From Cybelea sp963824595 (lineage in GTDB: Bacteria > Vulcanimicrobiota > Vulcanimicrobiia > Vulcanimicrobiales > Vulcanimicrobiaceae), in NCBI GenBank assembly GCA_963824595.1, contig CAWGPY010000001.1, positions 558,001 through 622,000 of the forward strand: 64,000 nt of DNA. The letters are read 5' to 3'. Below, piece by piece: positions 15,418 to 24,400 of the stretch; position 1 is the first letter of the stretch; each line of letters starts with the position of its first letter. Made by a program: the position numbers and the translations under genes. The notes under the pieces are model-generated. The model was given only the letters and a program-made list of their open reading frames with translations. It was not told the DNA's origin and made no database searches.

Positions 15418-16182
15418 TCACTCGTTGCAGTTCATCGCCTTTTTGATGAACGCGTCGGCGGCATCGCTCCACGGGCGCTTGAAGTCCGCCGGCCAGTGCG
15501 TTTGGTCCGACCAAAGACGATTAAGCCCGCGATGGATGTCGGCGTCGCCTTGGGTGAACTGGCGAACCAAGGCGCTCCAGCGCTCCGCGAGCGCGCGCCC
15601 CGAGTCGCCCGCCGGATCGACGCCGCCCGCTGCGGCCTCTTCGACCTCGGCCAGCAACGCGGTCCAGGCGCGCTCGCCTTTTTCGATGAGGTCGCGCGGA
15701 ACGTCGCGCATGCGGTCTTCCAGCTTCTCGCGTGCCTCTGCCGAATAGTAGTTCTTGGTCCACTCCCAATCGTTTTGCATTCTGAATACCTCAAACACGG
15801 AGCGGAGCGTGCCCCAGACGTCGGCCGATTCGTCGCGCGCGAGCGCGCGCTCGGCCTCGTCGATCGCGGCCATCGCCGACTCCAGGCGGCGCTTCTGCCG
15901 CCCGATCAGTTCGCGCTGCATTCGCAGCGCGGTGACCAGCGGCTGCGGCGATCCGCGCAGCAGCTCCTTGATTTGGTCGAGGTTGAAACCGACGAAACGC
16001 AGCGCCAGGATCTGCTCGAGCCGCTCGAGTTCCGCTTGTCCGTAGAGCCGGTAGCCGGCGTCGGTCAGCGCGGCCGGCTTGAGCAGACCGAGACGGTCGT
16101 AGACGTGCAGCGTCCGAACCGTAACTCCGGCCTGGCGTGCGAATTCCTTGATCTGGAGCAGCCCGGCAACCATCGTTTGCAT
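15418..16182 (-). CDS. MerR-family regulator with TipAS-like effector domain
   Basis: 254 aa from ATG 16182, just downstream of a MerR-type promoter. The N-terminal winged helix is plain (LLQIKEFARQAGVTVRTLHV then YDRLGLLKPAALTDAGYRLY), followed by the dimerisation coiled coil up to about residue 120. The C-terminal half (DWEWTKNYYSAEAREKLEDR, ALVRQFTQGDADIHRGL) resembles the TipAS ligand-binding domain that senses peptide antibiotics. Such activators untwist promoters with 19-base spacers, and this gene has one in its own control region, so autoregulation is expected. Its divergent neighbour could be a second target. Confidence 0.88.
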   Translation of the reverse strand: MQTMVAGLLQIKEFARQAGVTVRTLHVYDRLGLLKPAALTDAGYRLYGQAELERLEQILALRFVGFNLDQIKELLRGSPQPLVTALRMQRELIGRQKRRLESAMAAIDEAERALARDESADVWGTLRSVFEVFRMQNDWEWTKNYYSAEAREKLEDRMRDVPRDLIEKGERAWTALLAEVEEAAAGGVDPAGDSGRALAERWSALVRQFTQGDADIHRGLNRLWSDQTHWPADFKRPWSDAADAFIKKAMNCNE

Positions 16183-16199
16183 CGTATACCTCGGGCACC

Positions 16200-16230
16200 A
16201 GCCTACTCCCTGACCTAACGTCGGGGTCAA
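16200..16230 (-). promoter_or_regulatory. MerR-type promoter and operator of the regulator gene
   Basis: On the minus strand TTGACC (16225-16230) and TAGGCT (16200-16205) are separated by exactly 19 bases. The spacer region holds a dyad, TTGACC...GGTCAGG, whose arms nearly mirror each other. The over-long spacer with an internal dyad is the signature of MerR-activated promoters. Transcription would start about 10 bases before ATG 16182. Confidence 0.75.
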
Positions 16231-16302
16231 GCGGCGCTGAACGTCTTTTTGCTCGGATTCTAACCCCCGGTCCGGCCGCCGGGCGCTATACTATTGAGTG
16301 AT

Positions 16303-17103
16303 ATGGAGTCGCGCACGTTCTCGATCGCCGCAAAAAGTCTCGCCGCGTTGTGCGCGGCGCTCTGCCTCGCGCTGCCGGTCCTGGCCGGCGCGCAGCAGCA
16401 GCCCTACCCGCAGCAAGAGCCCTATCCGCAGCAGCAAGAGCCCTATCCGCAACAAGAGCCGTATCCGCAGCAGCAGCCGTATCCGCAGCAGCAGCCGGTC
16501 GCGCCCGCAGGCCCCGCGCCGTCGTACGCGGTGCCGCCTCCGAGCTACGGACTGCACGGCGGAATCAAGGGCGTCGTGACGGGGTTCGACGGTCAATGGA
16601 TCGTGTACATGCACGACGACAAGGGCTACACCGACCATATCACGCTGCACCAAGGCACGATCATCAATCCGACCGGCATCCGTCTTCTCGAAGGCATGAA
16701 GGTGACCGTCTACGGTTACGGCGACGGCCCGACGTACCAGGCCAACCGAATTGACGTGGCCGCATCTCCGTACTCCCCGTATTACGGATACGGCGGCAGC
16801 CCGTACGGCAGCTATTATCCGTACGGCGGCTATGGCGGCTATGGCGGCTATGGCGGCTACGGCGGCTACGGCGGCTACGGCGGCTACGGCTATCCGTACG
16901 GCTACGGTTATCCCTACGGCTACGGCTATCCGTGGGGCTTCGGCCTCGGCGTCAACTGGGGTTGGGGCTGGGGCTGGGGATGGCGCGGCGGCGGCTGCTG
17001 CTGGGGTGGCGGCCGCGGCTGGGGCGGCCGGCCGTGGAACGGCGGCGGCGGGACCGTTCACGGCGGAGTCCACGGCACGGTAAACGGCCGGCCTCCGCGG
17101 TAG
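16303..17103 (+). CDS. Exported low-complexity protein with PYPQQ and GGY repeats
   Basis: 266 aa from ATG 16303. A signal peptide (LCAALCLALPVLAGAQQ) is followed by a Pro/Gln tract of six or so PYPQQ-type units. A compact domain follows at about residues 85-150 (IKGVVTGFDGQWIVYMHDD and LLEGMKVTVYGYGDGPTYQA), which looks like an OB-fold of the exported DUF5666-like kind. The C-terminal 110 residues are almost only Gly, Tyr, Trp and Pro, with a run of GGY repeats encoded by a 9-base repeat (about 16825-16893). TATACT at 16287-16292 lies 10 bases before the ATG. Probably a surface or envelope protein. Confidence 0.68.
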   Translation: MESRTFSIAAKSLAALCAALCLALPVLAGAQQQPYPQQEPYPQQQEPYPQQEPYPQQQPYPQQQPVAPAGPAPSYAVPPPSYGLHGGIKGVVTGFDGQWIVYMHDDKGYTDHITLHQGTIINPTGIRLLEGMKVTVYGYGDGPTYQANRIDVAASPYSPYYGYGGSPYGSYYPYGGYGGYGGYGGYGGYGGYGGYGYPYGYGYPYGYGYPWGFGLGVNWGWGWGWGWRGGGCCWGGGRGWGGRPWNGGGGTVHGGVHGTVNGRPPR

Positions 17104-17121
17104 CGGAGCGCGGCGAGCGCC

Positions 17122-17310
17122 CTACCAGAGCGCTCCCTCCGCGACCAGCACGTAGAGAATCGGTCCGAGCCCCCACACGATACTGACGACGAACCAGACG
17201 ACCTTCTTCGCCGTCGTCATGTCGCCGCGCGCGATCAGGTTGATCCACATCAGGATCATCGCGATCGGGTGCAAGATCAGCGAGAGCAGAATTTCGAAAA
17301 GGAGCTTCAT
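17122..17310 (-). CDS. Small membrane protein
   Basis: 62 aa from ATG 17310 with AAAAGGAGC just upstream. Two hydrophobic segments (LLFEILLSLILHPIAMILMW and VVWFVVSIVWGLGPILYVLV) are separated by a short charged loop (ARGDMTTAKK), as in small phospholipase-D-nuclease-N-terminal-like or DUF membrane proteins. No function can be proposed. It is convergent with the GGY-repeat gene. Confidence 0.6.
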   Translation of the reverse strand: MKLLFEILLSLILHPIAMILMWINLIARGDMTTAKKVVWFVVSIVWGLGPILYVLVAEGALW

Positions 17311-17376
17311 GCGGGCTATTGCGCCCTGCATCGCTTTGGCGCCTTCGCTCGTTATGGGAACGCAAGGAGCCTAACG

Positions 17377-17793
17377 ATGAAGCACGACGTTACCCCCGAA
17401 ATTCAGAAGAGCGACGCTGAATGGCGGCAGCAGCTCGGCTCGGAGCGCTACCACGTTCTGCGCGAAGCGGGCACCGAAGCGCCGTTCACCGGCAAGCTGC
17501 TGCAGCTCAAAGACGACGGCACGTACGTCTGCGGCGGGTGCGGTCAAGCGCTCTTCGGCGCCGACGCGAAATACGATTCGCACTGCGGTTGGCCGAGTTT
17601 CACGCATCCCGAAGAACGAGAAAACGTCCGGCTGCTCGACGACAACAGCCACGGAATGCACCGCATCGAGGTGCGGTGCAAGCGCTGCGACTCGCACCTC
17701 GGCCACGTCTTCGACGACGGCCCGGGGCCGGCTGGAACCCGCTACTGCATCAACTCGGCATCCCTCGATTTCGCACCGGCCGACAAGGCCTGA
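17377..17793 (+). CDS. msrB: Peptide-methionine (R)-S-oxide reductase MsrB
   Basis: 138 aa from ATG 17377 with AAGGAGC 6 bases upstream. It reduces the R form of methionine sulfoxide in proteins. Zinc-binding CGGC (Cys52/55) and CKRC (Cys101/104) pairs are present. The catalytic region RYCINSASL has Cys124 and the conserved Asn, and the SHCGWPSF and SHLGHVFDDGP motifs are intact. No export signal, so cytoplasmic. It is followed after 10 bases by a glutathionyl-hydroquinone reductase gene and then a cupin dioxygenase, making a small redox operon. Confidence 0.96.
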   Translation: MKHDVTPEIQKSDAEWRQQLGSERYHVLREAGTEAPFTGKLLQLKDDGTYVCGGCGQALFGADAKYDSHCGWPSFTHPEERENVRLLDDNSHGMHRIEVRCKRCDSHLGHVFDDGPGPAGTRYCINSASLDFAPADKA

Positions 17794-17803
17794 CGCACGC
17801 GTC

Positions 17804-18757
17804 GTGACGATCGAGGCGCAGTTTCCCGACGAACAGACCGCCGGCGGCAGCTTCAAGCGTCAGGAGGACGAGTTCCGCGATTGGGTGCGCGCCGATGGAG
17901 GCGGTGAGTATCCCGCACGGGCGGGCCGCTACCACCTCTACGTGTCGCTCGCGTGTCCGTGGGCGAGCCGCACCGTCATCGTCCGCAAGCTCAAGGGGCT
18001 CGAAGACGCGATCGGCATGACCGTCGTCGATCCGGTTCGCGACGAGCGCGGCTGGCGATTCATGCCGGCCGAACCCGATCCGCTCAACGGCTGGGCGTTC
18101 TTGAGCGAGGCCTACTTCGCCACCGATCCCGGCTATCGCGCGCGCGTCACCGTGCCGGTGCTGTGGGACGCGCAGCGCAAGCGTATCGTCAGCAACTCCG
18201 ACGACGACATCATGCGCATGCTCGAAAGCGAGTTCGACGCGTTCGCGGCCCATCCGCAGCTCGACCTCTATCCGCGCGACCTTCGCGCCCGGATAGACGC
18301 GCTTAACGCACTGCTCTACGAAACGGTCAACAACGGCGTCTATCGCGCCGGCTTTGCGACCCGTCAGGAGCCGTACGAACGCGCGGCTCGTCGCGTGTTC
18401 GAAACCCTCGACGCGATGGAAGACCGCCTGCGCGACCGGCGCTATCTCTTCGGCCCGCAGCCCGTCGAGACCGATTGGCGCTTCTTCGTGACGATCGTGC
18501 GCTTCGATCCCGTCTATTTCGGACACTTCAAGTGCAATCTGCGCCGCATCGCCGACTACCCGAACCTCTACGGCTATCTGCGCGATCTCTACCAGATCGA
18601 CGGGATCGCCGAGACGGTCGACTTCGATCAGATCAAACGCCACTATTACTACACGCACGACGACATCAATCCGACGCGCATCGTGCCGATCGGACCGATC
18701 ATGGATCTGACGGCGCCGCACGGACGGGAGGGGCTCGGCGCACCGACGAACGCCTAG
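17804..18757 (+). CDS. Glutathionyl-hydroquinone reductase (Xi-class GST, YqjG/EcM4 type)
   Basis: 317 aa from GTG 17804. Thioredoxin-fold N-terminal domain with the catalytic YVSLACPWASR motif (Cys51), typical of Xi-class glutathione transferases that reduce glutathionyl-hydroquinones. Family features include the GGGEYPARAGRYHLY lead-in, the SDDDIMRML segment for the glutathione site, and the C-terminal all-alpha domain (ALNALLYETVNNGVYRAGFA, DWRFFVTIVRFDPVYFGHFK). Length matches the family. Whether the organism makes glutathione or another thiol is not shown here. Confidence 0.93.
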   Translation: MTIEAQFPDEQTAGGSFKRQEDEFRDWVRADGGGEYPARAGRYHLYVSLACPWASRTVIVRKLKGLEDAIGMTVVDPVRDERGWRFMPAEPDPLNGWAFLSEAYFATDPGYRARVTVPVLWDAQRKRIVSNSDDDIMRMLESEFDAFAAHPQLDLYPRDLRARIDALNALLYETVNNGVYRAGFATRQEPYERAARRVFETLDAMEDRLRDRRYLFGPQPVETDWRFFVTIVRFDPVYFGHFKCNLRRIADYPNLYGYLRDLYQIDGIAETVDFDQIKRHYYYTHDDINPTRIVPIGPIMDLTAPHGREGLGAPTNA

Positions 18758-18774
18758 ACCTCTCGGAGGGTCTC

Positions 18775-19329
18775 ATGTTCGACGTCGAGGAGTTCGCTGC
18801 CGATTGCCGCGCCGCGCTGGCGCAAGACCGTTCGTCCGCGGCCGTTCGCGAAGTCGTCGCGCGCGCAGTCAGCAGTCCCGCCGCAATGCTCTCGGCACTC
18901 GGCGAACCGGAGCGCGCGCAGATCCAACCGCTCTATCGTTCGCCCGAACTGACGATCCTCAACGTGATATGGGCTCCGAAGATGACCATCTTTCCCCACA
19001 ACCACGACATGTGGGCGGTGATCGGCATCTACTCGGGCCGCGAAGACAACGTGTTTTGGCGGCGGCTTCCGGACGATTCGCACAAGGTCGAAGCGGCCGG
19101 AGCGAAATCGCTCTGCGACCGAGATACCGTTCCGCTCGGCCGCGACATCATCCATTCGGTCACGAATCCGATCGGGCGGCTCACGGGCGCCATTCACGTA
19201 TACGGCGGCGATTTTTTCAACGCCCATCGCAGCGAGTGGGATCCCGAGTCGCTGCTCGAACGGCCCTGCGATCCGCAGCGGCTCGTCGAGATTTTCGAAG
19301 AAGAAAACCGGCGGCTCCGATTGGCCTGA
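18775..19329 (+). CDS. Cysteine dioxygenase-like cupin protein
   Basis: 184 aa from ATG 18775 with GGAGGG upstream. A single cupin of the cysteine dioxygenase / thiol dioxygenase-like group: the metal site reads FPHNHDMWAVIGIYSGREDN with HxH, and a distal His is at IIHSVTNPIG or AIHVYGGDFF. It probably oxidises a thiol or a small carboxylate using Fe(II) and oxygen; the substrate is not defined. It is the third gene of the msrB redox operon and ends 7 bases before the SOS promoter. Confidence 0.8.
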   Translation: MFDVEEFAADCRAALAQDRSSAAVREVVARAVSSPAAMLSALGEPERAQIQPLYRSPELTILNVIWAPKMTIFPHNHDMWAVIGIYSGREDNVFWRRLPDDSHKVEAAGAKSLCDRDTVPLGRDIIHSVTNPIGRLTGAIHVYGGDFFNAHRSEWDPESLLERPCDPQRLVEIFEEENRRLRLA

Positions 19330-19336
19330 CGGCGCC

Positions 19337-19365
19337 TTGACAATCGAACATATGTTCGATAGCAT
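19337..19365 (+). promoter_or_regulatory. SOS promoter with LexA box for imuA-imuB-dnaE2
   Basis: TTGACA (19337-19342) and TAGCAT (19360-19365) have a 17-base spacer. The spacer contains CGAACATATGTTCG (19345-19358), a perfect palindrome matching the CGAAC-N4-GTTCG LexA box known from Bacillus and actinobacteria. Bound LexA would block both promoter elements. Transcription would begin only a few bases before ATG 19375. Confidence 0.92.
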
Positions 19366-19374
19366 GATTCTCCC

Positions 19375-20091
19375 ATGGCGGCGCCGGCATCCTCTGCCCC
19401 CTGCTATTTCGCCCCTGCCGGGGGGCGCAAAAGAGCGTTCGAGCTTCTCAAAGCCCGCCTGAACGCCGAGCCCGCCGCCCTTCCGGCGGAAAGCCTCATC
19501 CCGACCGCAATTCCCGAACTCGACCACCTCCTCGGCGGCGGCTTCCCCGCCGGCAGCATGGCGACGCTCGAGGGAGAGACGGGGCGCTGGAGCCTCGCGG
19601 CCGCTCTCGCGGCGCGAATGACCCGCCGGAGCCTGGTCGCGATCCTCGACGACGGCGCCCTCTACCCGCCGGCGCTCGCCGAAGCGGGAGCGTGCCTCGA
19701 ACGAGTCCTGATCGTTCCCGCTCGCAAGGCGCTCGCGATGGCGCGTGCGGCCGACATCCTCTTGCGTTCGCGCATCTGCCGCCTGGTGTTGATGCCGGCG
19801 ATCGCTCTGCGCGACGCGGTCTGGGCTCGCCTAGCGACGCTCGCGCATCGCAGCGGCGTCCTCTTGATCGTGGTTGCGGCGCACGCGGGCGCGGCGCTGA
19901 CGGCCGCGGCGGCCGTGCGCTTGCACTGCGCGCCGGCAAAAATCCTGACGCTCGGTCAGCGCGGGCTGTGGGGAACCGTCGCGGGTTTCGAGCTCTGCGT
20001 CGGCCTGCGCAAGCACCGGCACGCGATCGCGGGACGAACGGTGCGCGTGCGCGTGGGACGCGAGGAGCGCGGCGATGCTGCTCTGCGTTAG
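19375..20091 (+). CDS. imuA: ImuA-like SOS mutagenesis protein
   Basis: 238 aa, RecA-fold protein of the ImuA/SulA-like family. The family start (TAIPELDHLLGGGFPAGSMA) is present, but the Walker A loop is degenerate (LEGETGRWSLA), as in other ImuA proteins, so it probably does not hydrolyse ATP like RecA. In known systems ImuA, ImuB and DnaE2 act together at stalled forks to copy damaged DNA. Its last 17 bases overlap imuB. The LexA-box promoter directly in front fits SOS induction. Confidence 0.85.
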   Translation: MAAPASSAPCYFAPAGGRKRAFELLKARLNAEPAALPAESLIPTAIPELDHLLGGGFPAGSMATLEGETGRWSLAAALAARMTRRSLVAILDDGALYPPALAEAGACLERVLIVPARKALAMARAADILLRSRICRLVLMPAIALRDAVWARLATLAHRSGVLLIVVAAHAGAALTAAAAVRLHCAPAKILTLGQRGLWGTVAGFELCVGLRKHRHAIAGRTVRVRVGREERGDAALR

Positions 20092-21346
20092 CGTCGCTTC
20101 GGCGACGCAAGAGATGCCGCACGAGCTCTGGGAGGAGATGCTCGACTCGCTCGATGCGGTTTCACCGCTCGTCGACGACGTTCGGCCGGGTCTGGCGTTT
20201 CTCGACATGCGGGGCATCGCCGGCGACGCGCCGGCGTGGATCGCGCGGACGCATTCCACGCTGCTTCCCTTCGGGCTCGCACCGAGGATCGGAATGGGGC
20301 CGAGCAAGATCGCAGCGCAGGCCGCAGCGCACGTTGCCGACGGCAGCGTCTGCGTATCCGGCGCCGAGGGCGAGCTGCTCGCGCCGCTGCCGCTGAGCTT
20401 GCTGGAGATCGATCCCGCGACGATCGAACGGCTCCGCCTGCTCGGCATCCGGCGGCTCGGCGACCTGGCCCGATTGCCGCACGGGCCCTTCGTGCGCCGC
20501 TTCGGCAGCGCATCGTCGAGCTGGCACGAGCTCGCGCGGGGCATCGACCGCCGCCCCTTCGTCGCGCGCGGCCACGCCGTTGCGATCGAGGCGTCAATTT
20601 TCGGCGAGGGGCGTGCCGCCGACGAGGCTCAGGTATTCTTCGCCCTGCGGGTGGTGCTGGCGCGCGTCTGCTCCGATCTCGAGCGTTGCGGCAAGCGCGC
20701 CGGCGCGCTGCGATTGGCGATCGAGCTGGAGGACGCCGGTGCCTGCGACTTCGACGTGCCCCTGGCGACGCCGACCGCGCACGAGCGCACGATGTTCGAC
20801 ATGCTGCGCGCCAAACTCGAGGGCACGACGTTTGCGGCGGCGATCGTCGGGCTGCGCGTCGCGGCGCTGCAGTTGGAAGAAGGAGGAGAGGCGCAGCCGC
20901 TCTTCTGCGCCGACGATCTCGATCCGCAGCGCGTCGCGGTCACGATCGCACGGCTCGAGGCGGCGCTCGGGGCCGGCGTCGCTCGAGCCCAAACGCGCGA
21001 TGCCCATCTGCTCGAAGAGCGCTTTAGCTACGAACCCTTTACGCTGCCGCCGCGCGACATGCTCGAGAAGCCGCACGTGCACGCCGAGCTGGTGCCGCAG
21101 CTGCGGCTCCTGGAAGTGCGCGAAGTTCCCGTCTTGCTGCGGGGCGGCGAGCCCGCGGTCGTCGATCGGGAAGCCGTTCGCGAATGTTCCGGTCCGTGGC
21201 GCGTCGCCGAACGGGCGCATACTATCCCGAGCGAGGCCCAAGGGCCGGTCACGCGCGATGAATACGACGTCGTGCTGGAGAGCGGAACCTTCGCCCGCAT
21301 TTACCGCCAAGGCTCGCACTGGTACCTCCGCGGCGTCTATCAGTGA
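20075..21346 (+). CDS. imuB: ImuB, Y-family polymerase-like mutasome subunit
   Basis: 423 aa. The overall layout is that of a Y-family DNA polymerase: an N-terminal palm-finger region (PLVDDVRPGLAFLDMRGIAG, LAPRIGMGPSKIAAQAAA), a helix-hairpin-helix thumb (LRLLGIRRLGDLARLPHGP), and a little-finger domain. The catalytic acidic residues of true Y polymerases are not seen, as is usual for ImuB, which serves as a clamp-bound scaffold for DnaE2. A short QPLF stretch near residue 273 is a possible clamp-binding motif. It starts inside imuA. Confidence 0.88.
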   Translation: MLLCVSVASATQEMPHELWEEMLDSLDAVSPLVDDVRPGLAFLDMRGIAGDAPAWIARTHSTLLPFGLAPRIGMGPSKIAAQAAAHVADGSVCVSGAEGELLAPLPLSLLEIDPATIERLRLLGIRRLGDLARLPHGPFVRRFGSASSSWHELARGIDRRPFVARGHAVAIEASIFGEGRAADEAQVFFALRVVLARVCSDLERCGKRAGALRLAIELEDAGACDFDVPLATPTAHERTMFDMLRAKLEGTTFAAAIVGLRVAALQLEEGGEAQPLFCADDLDPQRVAVTIARLEAALGAGVARAQTRDAHLLEERFSYEPFTLPPRDMLEKPHVHAELVPQLRLLEVREVPVLLRGGEPAVVDREAVRECSGPWRVAERAHTIPSEAQGPVTRDEYDVVLESGTFARIYRQGSHWYLRGVYQ

Positions 21347-21365
21347 TCCTTGTGAAGCATAGTCT

Positions 21366-21428
21366 CCGTCTATAGGTTGAGGCATAGACGATGAAAAGCG
21401 TCCAACTTTTGCCTCAATCTATAAACGG
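21366..21428 (+). promoter_or_regulatory. 19-base-pair hairpin enclosing the dnaE2 start codon
   Basis: The left arm at 21366-21384 and the right arm at 21410-21428 pair at 18 of 19 positions as RNA (17 Watson-Crick, one G-U, one C-A mismatch). The ribosome-binding GAGG (21379-21382) lies in the left arm, the ATG (21391) in the 25-base loop. The fold should hide the ribosome site and so limit DnaE2 translation. The right arm lies inside the coding sequence, in an N-terminal extension not typical of DnaE2. Confidence 0.7.
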
Positions 21429-24400
21429 GGAATATGCAGAACTCCACGCGTGGTCGAACTTCAGCTTCCTGCAGGGCGGATCGCATCCCGAAGAGCTGAT
21501 AGAGACGGCGGGGCAACTCGGTCTGGCGGCGATCGCGCTGACCGATCGCGACGGACTCTACGGTGCGGTGCGATTCTCGACCCACGCGCGGCAGCGCGGA
21601 GTCGAGGCGATTCTCGGCAGCGAGCTCACCTTCGAAGACGGCTCGCGCATCGTGCTCCTCATCGAAGACGAGCGCGGTTACTCGCATCTCTGCGAGCTGA
21701 TCTCGCGGGCGCAGATGCGGGGCAGTAAGGGCGACGCGCGTCTTCGGCTGGAGGATTTCGAAGGCCGCAGCGACGGGTTGACCGCGCTCTCCGGCGGACC
21801 GTTCGGCCGCATCGAGCGCGCGCTCCAGGACGGTCCCGAGGCGGCGGCCCGCGAGGCCCGCCGTTTGAGCGCGATCTTCGAAAACCGCTTCTATGTCGAA
21901 CTCCAGCAGCACCTCACGCCGCAGGAGACGCAGCGCAACCTGCGGCTGGTGCGTCTCGCGCAGGAGTGCCGATTGCCGATCGTGGCGACCAACGCGGTCG
22001 TCTACGCCGTCGAGGACGACGCTCTGGTTGCGGACGTGCTCGCATGCGTTCGCGACGGCGTGACGCTCGCCGCCGCGCGCGCTGCCAACCGCCTTCGCCC
22101 CAACGCCGAGTATCGTCTCAAGTCCGCCGCCGCGATGCGGCGGCTCTTCGCACGGCATCCCGAGGCGATCGCCTCGAGCGCCGTCATCGCCCGCCGCTGC
22201 CGTTTTCGTCTCGAGCGACTGGCGGGGCAGTTTCCGGCCTTTCCCGTGCCGCCGGGGAGCTCGCCGCAACGCTACCTGCGCGAGCTCGTCTACGAAGGGG
22301 CCGCCAAGCGCTACGACGTGCCGCTCGCGACGAACGTCGAGCGGCAGCTCGAATACGAGCTCGGTCTCATCGCGAAGATGGATCTAGCGGGCTACTTCTT
22401 GATCGTTTGGGACATCGTACGCAAGGCCGGCGAGCTCGGCGTGCTCTGCCAGGGGCGCGGCTCGGCGGCGAACTCGGCGGTCTGCTACGCGCTCGGCATC
22501 ACCGCGGTCGATCCGATCGGAATGAACCTGCTCTTCGAGCGCTTCATGTCCGAGGAGCGCCGCGAGATTCCCGATATCGACATCGATTTCGCCCATCAAG
22601 ACCGCGAGCTCGTCATTCAGTACGTCTACGAGCGCTACGGCCGCGCGAATGCGGCGATGGTCGCCGAGGTGATCAGCTATAGAGCGCGGTCGGCAATTCG
22701 CGACGTCGGCAAGGTGCTGGGCCTGAGTTTGGACGAGGTCGGCGCGATCGCGCGCGAGTTCGATGCGCGCGAGACGCTGCCCGGCGATGCCGGCCCCGAC
22801 CTGCTGTTCAGCCTCTGCCGCCGGATCGCGAGCTTTCCGCGTCACCTAGGAATTCATTCGGGCGGAATGCTGATCACGCGCGACCCGCTGGTGAGCGTAG
22901 CGCCGGTCGAGTGGGCGACGATGCGCGATCGCACCGTCGTGCAATGGGATAAAGACGACCTGCAAGATCTCGGCCTGATCAAGATCGACTTACTGGGGCT
23001 CGGGATGCTCTCGCTCTTGCGCGAGGCGTTCACGCTCTATCGGCGATGCGTCGGGCGCGGCGATTCGTGGCTGCCGCCGGCCGTCGCGCGCGATCTCGAG
23101 CTGCACACGATCCCCGCCGGCGACGAGCAGACCTATGCGATGATGCGGCGCGCCGATACGATCGGCGTCTTTCAAATCGAATCGCGGGCGCAGCAATCCA
23201 TGCTGCCGCGTCTCAAACCGGCGTGCTTCTACGACATCGTGATGCAAGTCGCGATCATCCGCCCCGGGCCCATCCAAGGGCAGATGATCCATCCGTTCTT
23301 ACGCCGGCGGTCGGGCGCCGAAGCCGTGACCTATCCGCATCCGAAGCTCAAGCCGGTTTTGGAGCGCACGCTCGGCGTTCCGCTCTTTCAAGAACAGGGG
23401 ATGCGATTGGCGATCGAGGCGGCCGGTTTCTCGCCGGGCGAGGCCGATCGGCTGCGCCGCGCGATGGGACACAAACGTTCGCGCGAACGCATGGAGGAGA
23501 TTCACGCGAAACTCGTCGACGGCATGGTCGCCAACGGCATCGATCGCGACGCCGCGGAGCAGCTCTTCCACATGCTGGAAGGCTTCGCCGACTACGGCTT
23601 CCCCGAGTCGCACGCCGCCAGCTTCGCGCTGCTGGCCTACGCCTCGGCGTATCTGAAGTGCCACCTTCCGGCCGTCTTCGCGGCGGCCATACTCAACGTG
23701 CAGCCGATGGGCTTTTACTCGACCGAGGTGCTCGTCAACGACGCCCGGCGCCACGGCGTGGCGATCCGGCCGATCGAGGTGAACGCGAGCAGATATTGGT
23801 CGCACGTCGAGCACGACGGCGCGCTGCGGCTGGGATTTCACCTCGTGCGAGGGCTCGGCGACGTGCAGCGCAAGCGGTTGGAGTCGGCGCTCGCGGGCGG
23901 AAGCTTCGACGACGTGCTGGCCTTCGCGCAGCGAACGCAGCTCGAGCGCGAGACGCTCGAGAACCTCGCCATCGCGGGCGCCTTCGCACCGTGGTACGCG
24001 TCGCGCCGCGAAGCCATGTGGGCGTTGCGCGGCATCGACGAGCGCGAGGCGCGCGGCGAGCTCGGCGCGCTCATGGATTGCGAGGAACCGGCCGCGCGGC
24101 TCGAATCGCCGGCGCGCAAAGAGCTCGCTGCGTTCGATCTCTGGTCGACCGGTGTCACGCCGTCGGGCCAGGTGATGGAGCACTTTCGAACGCTCCTCGC
24201 CGAGCAGCGCGTCGTTCCCGCGGCGCGGCTGCGGTCGCTCCCGCGCAACGCGCGGTGCCGCGCCGGCGGACTCGTCGTCACGCGCCAGCGTCCCGGAACG
24301 GCGAAGGGCTTCGTCTTTCTCACGCTCGAGGACGAGACGGGACTCGTCAACGTCATCGTCCGTCCCGACGTCTACGAAGCCTTTCGTCGCCCGATCCGCT

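Noticed and set aside
16825..16893. GGY-coding repeat as a mobile or regulatory repeat
   Set aside because: It is a simple 9-base coding repeat for Gly-Gly-Tyr within an exported protein.
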